A stretch of 64,000 nucleotides of DNA from Chryseobacterium sediminis (GTDB lineage Bacteria > Bacteroidota > Bacteroidia > Flavobacteriales > Weeksellaceae), in NCBI RefSeq assembly GCF_008386505.1, contig NZ_VUNZ01000001.1, positions 1,791,937-1,855,936 of the forward strand, in the 5' to 3' direction. Below the pieces are notes generated by a model. It saw only the letters and a program-made list of their open reading frames with translations, did not search any database and had not been told where the DNA came from. Each line of letters starts with the position of its first letter. The first letter of the stretch is position 1. The position numbers were made by a program, and so were the translations under genes. Positions 27,238-36,400 of this stretch are shown piece after piece.

Positions 27238-29079
27238 ATGAGTTTAATTTCGAAAAACGATCTGATCAAAGCTTCCGGCTTAAGTAAACTTGGGTTTCTA
27301 AAGAACCCGGTAGCATCTGCTGTGATGAGCATTGCTAAAATAAACGAAGTAAATAAATTATACGACAAACTAAAAGATAAGGAAGGCAAAGACTTTTTCG
27401 ACTCATTTGTAAGAGAAAGAAACCTAAGCTATGTAGCTTTTGAAGAAGATCTGGCAAAGATTCCGAAAACAGGACCGTTTGTTCTGGTTTCCAACCACCC
27501 GCTGGGTGCAATTGACGGAATTCTGATGTGCAAGATCTTATCAGAGGTTCGTCCGGATTTCAAGGTGATGGGGAATTTCCTTTTGGAAAAAATCAAACCT
27601 ATGGAACCGTTCGTAATCGCTGTAAACCCTTTTGAAAACAGAAAAGAAGCTTACAGCAGCTCTTCAGGAATGCGCGATACGCTCAAGCATTTGCAAAACG
27701 GAGGCTGTGTAGGTATTTTTCCGGCTGGGGAAGTTTCCAACAAAAACAATCCTTACGGAGAAATTTTAGATAAAGAATGGGAAAAAACGGCACTTAAGCT
27801 TATCAGAATGGCTAAAGTGCCGGTAGTTCCTATGTATTTCCATGCTAAGAACAGCCGCCTTTTTTATCAGGTAGCCAAGCTTCATCCAAATTTGCAGACC
27901 CTGATGCTTCCCGCAGAAATGATGAATGACAGAGAAAAACCTATCAGAATCAGAATCGGGCGCCCAATCACTGTAAAGGCAATGGATGAAATGGAAACCA
28001 TTGAGGAATTGGGAGAGTTTCTTAAACGTAAGGTTTATATGATGAAATCTTACTATGAAAAAAGAAAATCCCTTGCTCAAAGCATCAATCTTCAGAATTT
28101 ATCTGTGAAGTTTCCTTTGCTGAAGGAAGAAAATATTGTTCAGAACATCATTGATGAAACACCTCTTGAAGACATTATTAAAGATGTTGATAAATTGAGA
28201 GGAACGGATAAAATGTTGTTCAGTAATGGAAATTACGAAATCTACTTTACTACTTACGAGGAAATTCCTTCTATTATGAGGGAAATCGGACGTCAGAGAG
28301 AACTTACTTTCCGTGCTGTGGGTGAAGGAAGTAATCTTCCGTTTGACCTTGATGAGTATGACAAGCATTACCACCACCTGTTTCTTTGGGATAACGGTGA
28401 GAAAAAACTGGCTGGTGCTTACAGAATGGCACTGGGTAGAGAGGTCATGAAAAAATATGGTATTAAAGGCTTCTATACAAGCTCTTTATTTGAGTTTGAG
28501 CAGGACATTCACCCTTTCTTTAAAAAGGTGATCGAAATGGGTCGTGCTTATATCTGCCAGGAATATCAGCAGAAGCCCCTTCCACTCTTCCTTTTATGGA
28601 GAGGAATCGTACATGTATGCCTGAGAAACCCTGATCATAAATTCCTTATGGGTGGCGTGAGTATCTCAAACAAGTTCTCAGAATTCTCAAAATCTCTGAT
28701 GATCGAGTTTATGCGTTCCAATTATTTTGATTCCGCAGTAGCCCAGTATATCACTCCGAGAAATGAGTACAAAGTAAAGCTTCGTGACAGGGATAAAAAT
28801 ATTTTCTTTGAGGAAATGGAATCTGATCTTAATAAACTGGACAAGATTATTGATGATCTTGAGCCTGAATTGAGACTTCCTGTTTTGATCAAGAAATACA
28901 TCAAACAAAACGCTAAAGTAATTGCTTTCAATGTTGATCCCAACTTCAATGATGCAATTGACGGATTGATGTATATCCGAATCAGTGATCTTCCGGAAAA
29001 CACGATCAAACCGGTATTGGAAGAGATGAGTGAACAGATTAGAAAGGAGCAGGAAAATAATCCGACTGATAATCAGTAA
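27238..29079 (+). CDS. Fused LPLAT-GNAT acyltransferase (OlsF-like amino-acid lipid synthase)
   Basis: A 613-residue two-domain protein. Residues about 60-280 are a PlsC-like lysophospholipid O-acyltransferase with NHPLGAIDG (H87 and D93, an H-x5-D spacing seen in hemolysin-type members) and FPAGEVSNK. Residues about 330-560 are a second acyltransferase of the OlsB/hemolysin-type GNAT family (IMREIGRQRELTFRAVGEG; EMGRAYICQEYQQKPLPLFLLW). The same fusion is known from OlsF proteins that make ornithine lipids, and from GlsB/GlsA functions of glycine-lipid synthesis in Bacteroidota. Predicted role: acyl-ACP-dependent N-acylation of an amino acid, then O-acylation, giving a membrane aminolipid. 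Domain order here is O-acyltransferase then N-acyltransferase. Amino-acid specificity is open. It follows lysC by 22 bp. Confidence 0.85.
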   Translation: MSLISKNDLIKASGLSKLGFLKNPVASAVMSIAKINEVNKLYDKLKDKEGKDFFDSFVRERNLSYVAFEEDLAKIPKTGPFVLVSNHPLGAIDGILMCKILSEVRPDFKVMGNFLLEKIKPMEPFVIAVNPFENRKEAYSSSSGMRDTLKHLQNGGCVGIFPAGEVSNKNNPYGEILDKEWEKTALKLIRMAKVPVVPMYFHAKNSRLFYQVAKLHPNLQTLMLPAEMMNDREKPIRIRIGRPITVKAMDEMETIEELGEFLKRKVYMMKSYYEKRKSLAQSINLQNLSVKFPLLKEENIVQNIIDETPLEDIIKDVDKLRGTDKMLFSNGNYEIYFTTYEEIPSIMREIGRQRELTFRAVGEGSNLPFDLDEYDKHYHHLFLWDNGEKKLAGAYRMALGREVMKKYGIKGFYTSSLFEFEQDIHPFFKKVIEMGRAYICQEYQQKPLPLFLLWRGIVHVCLRNPDHKFLMGGVSISNKFSEFSKSLMIEFMRSNYFDSAVAQYITPRNEYKVKLRDRDKNIFFEEMESDLNKLDKIIDDLEPELRLPVLIKKYIKQNAKVIAFNVDPNFNDAIDGLMYIRISDLPENTIKPVLEEMSEQIRKEQENNPTDNQ

Positions 29080-29115
29080 GTTTTTAACTTTATTCAAAAA
29101 AAGTACGATGAATAC

Positions 29116-29146
29116 TTGCTTTGTATACCAAAACTTACTACTTTTG
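29116..29146 (+). promoter_or_regulatory. Promoter of the first tRNA-Phe gene
   Basis: TTG at 29116-29118 and TACTTTTG at 29139-29146, 20 bp apart, match the Bacteroidota sigma-A consensus (TTG/TAnnTTTG). The tRNA starts 42 bp further on. Both elements are repeated with identical spacing before the second tRNA-Phe. Confidence 0.8.
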
Positions 29147-29187
29147 CATCACTTTAAAACAACGAAGTAATAAACAAAAACATAAAT

Positions 29188-29260
29188 GGTTTCTTAGCTC
29201 AGTTGGTAGAGCAATGGATTGAAAATCCATGTGTCCCTGGTTCGATTCCTGGAGAAACCA
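29188..29260 (+). tRNA. tRNA-Phe (GAA), copy 1
   Basis: A 73-nt tRNA with a perfect 7-bp acceptor stem (GGTTTCT/AGAAACC), D-arm GCTC/GAGC, anticodon stem ATGGA/TCCAT and anticodon GAA in loop TTGAAAA. The T loop is TTCGATT. The T stem is CCTGG/CCTGG, leaving a U51-U63 mismatch. No CCA is encoded. A Rho-independent hairpin follows. Confidence 0.95.
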
Positions 29261-29264
29261 CTTG

Positions 29265-29294
29265 AAAACCTCTGATTAGTCAGAGGTTTTTTTG
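29265..29294 (+). terminator. Terminator of tRNA-Phe copy 1
   Basis: An 11-bp stem (29265-29275 with 29280-29290), 4-base loop TTAG and a 3' T-run. Confidence 0.88.
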
Positions 29295-29437
29295 TTTTAT
29301 ATATAGTTCCTTTTCCTCCCCCATTAGCTGCTTCCGGAATATTGAAAAATAAAAATTAATCAAAAATATGGGAATTAATTTTTTATTTGATCGGTAAAAC
29401 TTAATTTAGTATTGTAAACCAAATTACAAATACTATT

Positions 29438-30784
29438 ATGAAAATAAAATTATTAGCCGATACTTTTATGGGTATCGCTCTGCTTGTTTTTCAATCATGT
29501 GCAGAAACCCCTGTAGCAACAGAAGACACTGCTGCAGCACAAAAGAATATCTCAGCTTTAAAGAACGCATCGGTCTTTAGCGTTCCGGTTGCCGGAAATT
29601 CTTTTTTCACAGTAAAACCTTCGGGAGCCAGCGAGGTGATTACCTCTACTAACTTAGGTAACTGGACCAACTCTGCTACTGTTATCAGCACTTATTTCAG
29701 AGTAAGCAATACAGGAACATTAAACATTGGGCTAAAAGCTTCTGTTCCTTCGGGCACAAGTGTTGTAAAAGTAACGGTAGGCAATACATCCAAAAATATT
29801 ACTTTAACAGGATCGGCTAATACAGATTATACCGTTGGAGATTTCTCTGTTTCAACTCCAGGTTATGTAAAAGTTGATCTTCAGGGTGTCTCTAAAACCG
29901 GCGGATATTTTGCGGATGTTACAGATGTTACTTTTAGTGGGCCTGCTTCTACCGGAACCAATATTTACAGTAATGATCCTTCTTACTATTATTGGGCGCG
30001 CAGAGGGCCTTCCTGTCATCTGAACTATATTGTTCCAACGACTGATAACGTAAGCTATTATTACAACGAAGTAACAGTTCCTGTGGGAGAAGATAAAATA
30101 GGCTCTTATTTTATGGCTAATGGCTTTAGTGCAGGCTATTTTGGAATGCAGGTTAATTCTGCCACTGAAAGAAGGATTCTATTCTCTGTATGGAGCCCAT
30201 TTGATACTGATGATCCCAATAATATTCCTCCTGATCACAAAATTGTTCTCAACAGAGCGGGTACCGGAGTAACAATTGGAGAATTCGGGAATGAAGGTTC
30301 TGGTGGCCAAAGCTATTATAAGTATAACTGGAGTGCCGGACAAACTTATAAATTCTTACTAAGGGGTGAACCTGACGGAACCGGAAAAACAGATTTTACA
30401 GCCTGGTTTTTATCTCCAGATACAACAACATGGAAATTGATAGCCAGCTGGAAGAGGCCTCAAACCAGTACTTATCTTAAAAGCTTCTATAGCTTCGTTG
30501 AAAATTTCAATCCTGAAAATGGATATCAAGGCAGAAAGGCGGAATTCAAAAATCAGTGGGTAAGAACTTCAAACGGCAATTGGGTTGCTGTTTCCGGGGC
30601 AAAGTTCAGTGTTGATAACACGTATAATGCAAAACAAAGAATAGATGCAATGGGAGGAATAAGTGGTAATGCGTTCTTTTTACAAAATGGAGGATTCTTT
30701 AATGCAACGGTTGCTCCCGGCTCACAATTTTCTATTACTACGCCTACACAGGCTCCCAATATCAATTTTTCAACTCTCCCTTAA
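29438..30784 (+). CDS. DUF5077/DUF3472 domain lipoprotein
   Basis: A 448-residue exported protein. The N-terminal signal ends with lipobox LVFQSC (C21), so it is probably a lipoprotein, perhaps on the surface. Residues about 45-165 resemble DUF5077, a beta-sandwich often beside DUF3472. Residues about 190-400 carry the DUF3472 features (YYYWARRGPSCHLNY, FGMQVNSATERRILFSVWSP, GEFGNEGSGGQSY). DUF3472 proteins occur in polysaccharide- or glycan-handling bacteria but have no proven reaction. The gene lies between two tRNA-Phe genes, with a hairpin terminator 18 bp downstream. A C-terminal T9SS domain is absent. Confidence 0.8.
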   Translation: MKIKLLADTFMGIALLVFQSCAETPVATEDTAAAQKNISALKNASVFSVPVAGNSFFTVKPSGASEVITSTNLGNWTNSATVISTYFRVSNTGTLNIGLKASVPSGTSVVKVTVGNTSKNITLTGSANTDYTVGDFSVSTPGYVKVDLQGVSKTGGYFADVTDVTFSGPASTGTNIYSNDPSYYYWARRGPSCHLNYIVPTTDNVSYYYNEVTVPVGEDKIGSYFMANGFSAGYFGMQVNSATERRILFSVWSPFDTDDPNNIPPDHKIVLNRAGTGVTIGEFGNEGSGGQSYYKYNWSAGQTYKFLLRGEPDGTGKTDFTAWFLSPDTTTWKLIASWKRPQTSTYLKSFYSFVENFNPENGYQGRKAEFKNQWVRTSNGNWVAVSGAKFSVDNTYNAKQRIDAMGGISGNAFFLQNGGFFNATVAPGSQFSITTPTQAPNINFSTLP

Positions 30785-30802
30785 CATTATAATCTAAAAA
30801 GT

Positions 30803-30838
30803 AAAAGCCAGTTAATTTATAAGAACTGGCTTTTTATT
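30803..30838 (+). terminator. Terminator after the DUF5077/DUF3472 gene
   Basis: An 11-bp stem (30803-30813 with 30824-30834) with a 10-base loop, followed by TTTTT. Confidence 0.85.
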
Positions 30839-31019
30839 TATATTTTCCCGACTCCGTTTCATGGAAAAGAATTTCAGGACCGTAATAAAAAGGTATTTAA
30901 AATAATATCTTCAAAAAAATATAAAAAAAATAAAACCTACCAAACCACTGATGAACAAAGCATTGAATGTAAAAACATGCGATACCAAAAGCTTTCTTTG
31001 AAAAAATAAAACAAAATAC

Positions 31020-31050
31020 TTGCGCGGTATTATAAAATGTTATACTTTTG
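31020..31050 (+). promoter_or_regulatory. Promoter of the second tRNA-Phe gene
   Basis: TTG (31020-31022) and TACTTTTG (31043-31050) are again separated by 20 bp, identical to copy 1. The sequence between the two elements differs between copies while the elements do not. Confidence 0.8.
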
Positions 31051-31091
31051 CATCACTTTAAAACAACGAAGTAATAAACGAAAACATAAAT

Positions 31092-31164
31092 GGTTTCTTA
31101 GCTCAGTTGGTAGAGCAATGGATTGAAAATCCATGTGTCCCTGGTTCGATTCCTGGAGAAACCA
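31092..31164 (+). tRNA. tRNA-Phe (GAA), copy 2
   Basis: This is identical in all 73 nt to the copy at 29188-29260, including the U51-U63 mismatch. The 49 bp upstream differ at one position (A to G). A hairpin terminator follows 4 bp after the tRNA. Confidence 0.95.
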
Positions 31165-31167
31165 CTT

Positions 31168-31198
31168 AAAACCTCTAATTTATTTTAGAGGTTTTTTT
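31168..31198 (+). terminator. Terminator of tRNA-Phe copy 2
   Basis: An 11-bp stem (31168-31178 with 31185-31195) with a 6-base loop and T-run. The sequence differs from the copy-1 hairpin while the structure is kept. Confidence 0.86.
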
Positions 31199-31234
31199 GT
31201 TTTTATATGCAGAATCAGATTAATGAATTGGAGA

Positions 31235-31996
31235 TCACCTGTTCAGCCAGTTTAGGCACTCAGTAATCTGTGTTTTACTGATAAAAACTTCAGCATTCAC
31301 TTCCGGTTCCGGAGAAAGTCTAAGCTCTACTTTTTGGCTGGAATATTTGATAATTTCGGAAACAGCTTCCTTATTAATGATAAACTTCCTGTTTATTTTA
31401 AAGAAGATATCGGGATTGAGTTTCTGAATAATATCTTTAATAGTATCATCATAGATATAGGTCTGATGATCTTTTGTAGTAAGGAAAAGGTATTTCCCGG
31501 AAGCGAAAAAATACGCAGTGTTATGCTCGTCAATTGATTTAAGCTTATTCCCTTCTCTTACCATAAAGCGTTTCATCACCTCATCATCTGCCTGACGCAA
31601 TGAGGAAATAGATTTCAATACCGGTTCCGGATCAAAATTGTTTCTTATGGAAATAAACTTCTGTAAAGCTTTATGCAAATCCTCTTCTTCAAAAGGTTTC
31701 AGAAGGTAATCAATGGTAAAATGCCTGAATACTCTCATGGCATATTCATCAAATGCTGTAATGAAAATAATTGGGGTAAAAAGCTCCACATGTTCAAAAA
31801 TTTCCAGACTCATCCCGTCACCAAGGTGAATATCCATAAAGATAAGATCTGCGGAATCTTTCTCAAAAAAATCAATTGCCTGTTTTTTGGAACGAAGAAC
31901 AACAGTCTCTGTAACAGGGACTATGCTCTGTGTATCTAAAAGATTTTTCAGATAATTCACAGCCAGCAGTTCATCTTCTATAATGGCAATTTTCAT
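31235..31996 (-). CDS. LytTR family response regulator
   Basis: A 253-residue two-domain regulator. The receiver domain (about 1-120) has acidic pocket IIEDE, phospho-acceptor aspartate in LIFMDIHLGDG, a conserved threonine region IIFITAF and lysine in YLLKPF. A LytTR DNA-binding domain (about 150-250) has RFMVREGNKLKSID and FFKINRKFIINKEAV. The ATG at 31996 is the start; the sequence upstream (15 codons) is promoter. A TACTTTTG -7 element lies 8 nt before the ATG, so the mRNA may be nearly leaderless. The likely partner is the LytS-type kinase at 39445-41028, at the other end of the SusCD-protease locus. Confidence 0.92.
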   Translation of the reverse strand: MKIAIIEDELLAVNYLKNLLDTQSIVPVTETVVLRSKKQAIDFFEKDSADLIFMDIHLGDGMSLEIFEHVELFTPIIFITAFDEYAMRVFRHFTIDYLLKPFEEEDLHKALQKFISIRNNFDPEPVLKSISSLRQADDEVMKRFMVREGNKLKSIDEHNTAYFFASGKYLFLTTKDHQTYIYDDTIKDIIQKLNPDIFFKINRKFIINKEAVSEIIKYSSQKVELRLSPEPEVNAEVFISKTQITECLNWLNR

Positions 31997-32003
31997 AACA
32001 ATG

Positions 32004-32011
32004 CAAAAGTA
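32004..32011 (-). promoter_or_regulatory. -7 promoter element of the LytTR gene
   Basis: TACTTTTG on the minus strand matches TAnnTTTG exactly and ends 8 nt before the ATG (31996). A TTG lies 17 bp further upstream (32029-32031). The predicted transcription start is only a few nucleotides before the ATG. Confidence 0.55.
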
Positions 32012-32012
32012 C

Positions 32013-32048
32013 AAAAAAACCGCTGAAACAATTAAGTTCAAGCGGTTT
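32013..32048 (-). terminator. Terminator between SusD and the LytTR gene
   Basis: On the minus strand AAACCGCT (32048-32041) pairs with AGCGGTTT (32024-32017), followed by TTTT. This ends the SusC/SusD transcript before the regulator gene. Confidence 0.75.
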
Positions 32049-32075
32049 CATCTGTATTGAATTTGATATGAAGTT

Positions 32076-33404
32076 CTATAGATTAGGATTATTCTTCTTC
32101 GCACTCATTGGATATTCAATGGTATATCGCGGGTCATTCTGCTGAAGAATATATTCCTTGCCACTGATGGTGTGGCTTATTTTTTTCTGATTTGCTCTTC
32201 TTAAGTCGAACCATCTTTGTCCTTCCAAAGCAAATTCTCTGAATCTTTCATCCAGAATAAAATTCATAAACGCTGCTGAATCCATCAAATTCACGGCATT
32301 TTGTACTGAAGTATATCCATCCGGAGTATATCTGTTCTTCATTACTTTAAGAAGGGTTTCTTTAGCCTCAGCCAGCTTATTCAGTTTTAATAATGCTTCA
32401 GCTTTTATAAAGTACTGCTCAGCTGCTCTGAAAGACACTTTGAATTCTAAGCTTCCTCCTTTAATAACTTTATACTTACTACCATTTTTTTCAAAATATA
32501 TGCCAAACCTTTTGTCTGCAGTAGTATTGTATGAAGAAATAAGTTCGGGAGACACAAAAGATAAGTTCTTTATAGAGTTGTCCCATGTATTGTCCAGAGC
32601 CATGATAGATTCTGGGGAAGCATAATGGTTAGGCGGTGTATTTACGGTATTTAAATTCACCAGATCACCTTTTACTGCCAGTACCTGATCTGCATAGTTT
32701 AAAGCTTTGTTCCAATCTCCTTCATAAAGAGCTGCCCTTGCTTCAAAAGCCTGTAATACTATTTTTGAGAACCTGTAATTCATTCCCGTTACCTGCTTCT
32801 GCTCTACCATCAGATCTTCTGCTTTTTTAAGATCTGAGTGAACTTGATTGTATACTTCCTGTACTGATGATGGTTTCAAAACCTGTTCAAGATCAATTTC
32901 AAGATTGATTGGAACTCCTCTGTCTGTAGAAGCTGTAGCACTGTTGTATGGTTTCCCGTATAGATTCACCATATCAAAATACAGATAAGCACGAAGAGCA
33001 TATGCTTCTGCCAAAATCTGACTCTTCTCGGGTGAGTCCTGCATAGTTTTGCTTCCTTCGTTAATAATCTGGTTCAGGTAGAAGTTTACAGAGTAAAAAC
33101 TTACCCATGGAAATTCAGTAGATGCCGGATCATTGTTAGCATCTTTCCACATCGCAATTTCACGGTAGGAAATAAAGTCTGTGGAATTATCATCAATATT
33201 CACCTCATCGGTACGAAGAGCTACCAGAGATTTATGAACAGGATATTTTGAATAGGCAGATGTAAGTACTTTTCGGTAGTCTTCAGCAGTGGTAGGAATA
33301 ACTTTCCCTTCTGGCTGAATATCTAAAAATCTGTCACATCCGATAGTGATAAAGCTGATTGCAGCAAGTGCTATGATTGTTGTAATTTTTCTCATTTTAC
33401 TCAA
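32076..33404 (-). CDS. RagB/SusD family nutrient-uptake lipoprotein
   Basis: A 442-residue outer-surface lipoprotein with lipobox ISFITIGC (C23). It shows SusD features: the RFLDIQPEGKVIP N-terminus, TPR-type helices (LAEAYALRAYLYFDMVNLYGKP) and the C-terminal LDERFREFALEGQRWFDLRRA motif. SusD proteins cap the partner SusC channel and bind the nutrient at the surface. At 442 residues it is shorter than typical glycan SusDs. It begins 3 bp after the SusC stop, so the pair is co-translated. The substrate is unknown; the neighbouring metalloprotease suggests peptide or protein-derived nutrients. Confidence 0.93.
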   Translation of the reverse strand: MSKMRKITTIIALAAISFITIGCDRFLDIQPEGKVIPTTAEDYRKVLTSAYSKYPVHKSLVALRTDEVNIDDNSTDFISYREIAMWKDANNDPASTEFPWVSFYSVNFYLNQIINEGSKTMQDSPEKSQILAEAYALRAYLYFDMVNLYGKPYNSATASTDRGVPINLEIDLEQVLKPSSVQEVYNQVHSDLKKAEDLMVEQKQVTGMNYRFSKIVLQAFEARAALYEGDWNKALNYADQVLAVKGDLVNLNTVNTPPNHYASPESIMALDNTWDNSIKNLSFVSPELISSYNTTADKRFGIYFEKNGSKYKVIKGGSLEFKVSFRAAEQYFIKAEALLKLNKLAEAKETLLKVMKNRYTPDGYTSVQNAVNLMDSAAFMNFILDERFREFALEGQRWFDLRRANQKKISHTISGKEYILQQNDPRYTIEYPMSAKKNNPNL

Positions 33405-33407
33405 GTT

Positions 33408-36400
33408 TTAAAAAGAAACATTAAATCCTACGGTTACCGACTTGGTGATAGGCTGTGCATAAATATTACCATACGTTTCAGGATCGAAATATCCTTTATA
33501 TCCATTACTGAATACAAAAAGGTTACGTCCCTCAACGCTCAGTCTCAGACTGGAAATCCCCATAGGATTTGTAAATTCTTTAGGAAGTGTATACCCTAAA
33601 CGGATACTGCTGATTCTGATATAGCTGATCTCTTTTGCCCATACATCCAGTAAGCTGTATGCATTGGAACGGTTTCCGGCAAACCATTTGTTGGCCATCC
33701 ATCCGTCCGGATTAGCATCCATATCAGGACTTGTAATTCCCGGAAGTGAACCTCCTGCTTCGTAGATATCTCTTGTATAGTTTCTTCCTCTGTCCAGCTC
33801 CATTCCTCGGTAAGAAGGTGTTTTCATTACCGTCTGCTTCAGGTTGAATGTTGCAGAGATGGTAAGGTCAAAATTACTTACCTTAAAGGTGTTGATAATA
33901 CCTCCGGTAAATTTCGGATCTCTGTCTCCCACATAAGTAAACAGGCTTCTTAACTCAGCGTTTGAAAGTTTCGTATCTACAAGTTGTCCCGGAAGGAAAT
34001 CTGCATATACATCATACAATTTAAAGAATTCTGCTGCTGAAATCTTCTGATCCCCTTTCCAGAATAATGGATTTCCGTGTTCATCCATCCCTGCCGTTTT
34101 CAAAGCAAAAACAGCATTTACAGGAAGTCCTTCTCTTGATGGAAGCAATGAATTATCACGTGGCTGCTCGCTCAATACTCTACTCTTGTTATGAGCAAAG
34201 TTGATTGTAGTAGTCCACTTAAAATTATCATGATTGATGTTTCTGGTAGATATTGCCAATTCAAAACCTTTGTTCGTCAAACTTCCCCAGTTCATCATTG
34301 TATATTCAAACCCTGTTTCAAGAGGTGTTTCTTTCATGCTGATCATATCCGTACCTTTTCTGCTGTAGACATCAGCGGTAAGGCTCACACGGTTATTGAA
34401 CAATCCTAAATCAAGACCGAAGTTGGTATTGGTTGTTTTTTCCCATCTCAGTTTATCGTTTGGCGGACTGATTACGTTGATGATACCTTCTTTTCCTCCA
34501 GGAAGAATCGTTGCATCGTTATATTCACCGATAAAGAATGGCGATGTATTTCTGTCGATATTTCCCTGAAGACCATAAGAAGCTCTCAGTCTAAGATTGG
34601 ATACCGCAGCAATATTTTTCATAAAGTCTTCCTTCGTTACCAGCCATGATCCTGAAATTGCCCAGATTGGAAGATACTTATACTTTTTATTTACTCCGAA
34701 AAGGTTTGTACCATCATATCTTACACTTCCGAAGAATGTATATTTCTGATCATAGGTATAAGATGCTGTTGCAAACATGGAAGCATAAGCATTCTCAATT
34801 GGCGGGTTCTCACGGTACGTTTCATATCTCTTATCTGCAGCGAAACTTGTATTCGGGAATACAATTGCTGTAGCTCTTCTGGTCTTTGGATCATATCCGA
34901 AAGCTCTTGTGATCGTTGTATTATCCTCTGTTTTACGGATTTCAGTACCGGCCATCAAATCAATTTCATGTTTTGAATTGATCTTCGTGCTGTATGCTGC
35001 CTGCAATTTCCAGTTGTACTGGAAGAAATCATTATCCCAGTTTTGTTTTACAGCACCAGCTGGTAGAAAGTAATTATATTTGCCGTCTTTGTAATAACGG
35101 GTATTTTCTTTCATTTTTCTGGTGAAATACGTATTCTCTGCCGCAAACTTCTCTGTTTTATTAGTATCATACTGAATACCAAGCTGAGAGGTAAATCTTA
35201 AACTTTTTGAAGCTTTATATTCTAAATCTAAAATAGCTTTCAAAGAGTTATTTTTCAGTGAATAGTTTGTATTCTCTCTTTCTTCAAGGAAGTTAAAAGG
35301 AATATAACGGTCCTCAAAACCATCCATATCTTTATCATAATTATAACTTCCGTCTGCATTGAAAGGTTTCAGATAAGGATTGGCATTTCTTGAATAGTTA
35401 ACCGGGTTTATTGAAGCATCAGCATCCGTTACAAAAGATTCACGTTCACTTTGCGTTCCGAAAATAGAGATTCCTGCATTTAACTTATCGCTTAATTTAT
35501 AGTTATTTTTTAAAGTCAGGTTGTAACGTTTAAAACCTGTCCCGATAGTTGTTCCCTCTTCATCATAGTATCCCAGGGAGAAATAGTAATCTGCACGGTC
35601 ACTTCCTCCGGAAACACTTAATCCATATTGTTTGTTGATGGCATTTCTGTATAACAGTTTGCCCCAGTCTGTATTATTATTTCTTAAACCATTAATTTGC
35701 TGGCGTGTGAATGAATTCAATGCATCGAAACCACCGTTTCTGAAAGCATCAAGCTGGTTGTTTTGAGTAAGAATTCTCATCACTTCTCCTTTATCTGCAC
35801 GGTAAGTAAGATCTGCACGCTTGGCAAGCATCAGTTCAAGATCTACTTTTTCAGAAGCATTCAAAAGATTCAGTTTCCCAAAATCAGGACGTGAAGTGAC
35901 GAAAGTATCTGCTGAGAAATTAAGTCTAAGGCTCCCCTTCTTTCCTTTTTTCGTTGTAATGGAAATTACCCCATTTGCTGCTCTTGCACCGTAAATAGCT
36001 GTTGCAGCCGCATCTTTAAGGATGGTGATATCTTCAATATCATTAGGGTTCAGTCCTGCAATAGAGAAGTTCTGAAGCTGGTCAATATTATCTTTATCCG
36101 TAAAGTTCGGGACATCATTTCCTTCTAACGGAAGACCGTCAATAACCCATAGCGGATCCTGAGGACCGGAAAGAGAAGCTGTACCTCTGATTCTGATCTT
36201 CGCCGGACTTCCAGGAGCCCCTGTTTCAGGAGTTACTGCCACACCGGCAATCTGTCCTGCCAGCATCTGGTCTACACTGGCAACACCAGCCTGGCTGATG
36301 TTGTCCATTTTCACTGTAGAAACTGCTGAAGTCTGCTTACGTTTTTCAATTTTCTGATATCCGGTGATGATTACTTCCTGGATCTTATTTTTATCTGTAA

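Noticed and set aside
29188..31164. The two tRNA-Phe copies as attachment sites of an integrated element
   Set aside because: There is no integrase or mobility gene in between; only one lipoprotein gene. A duplication is the simpler reading, so no mobile element is called.
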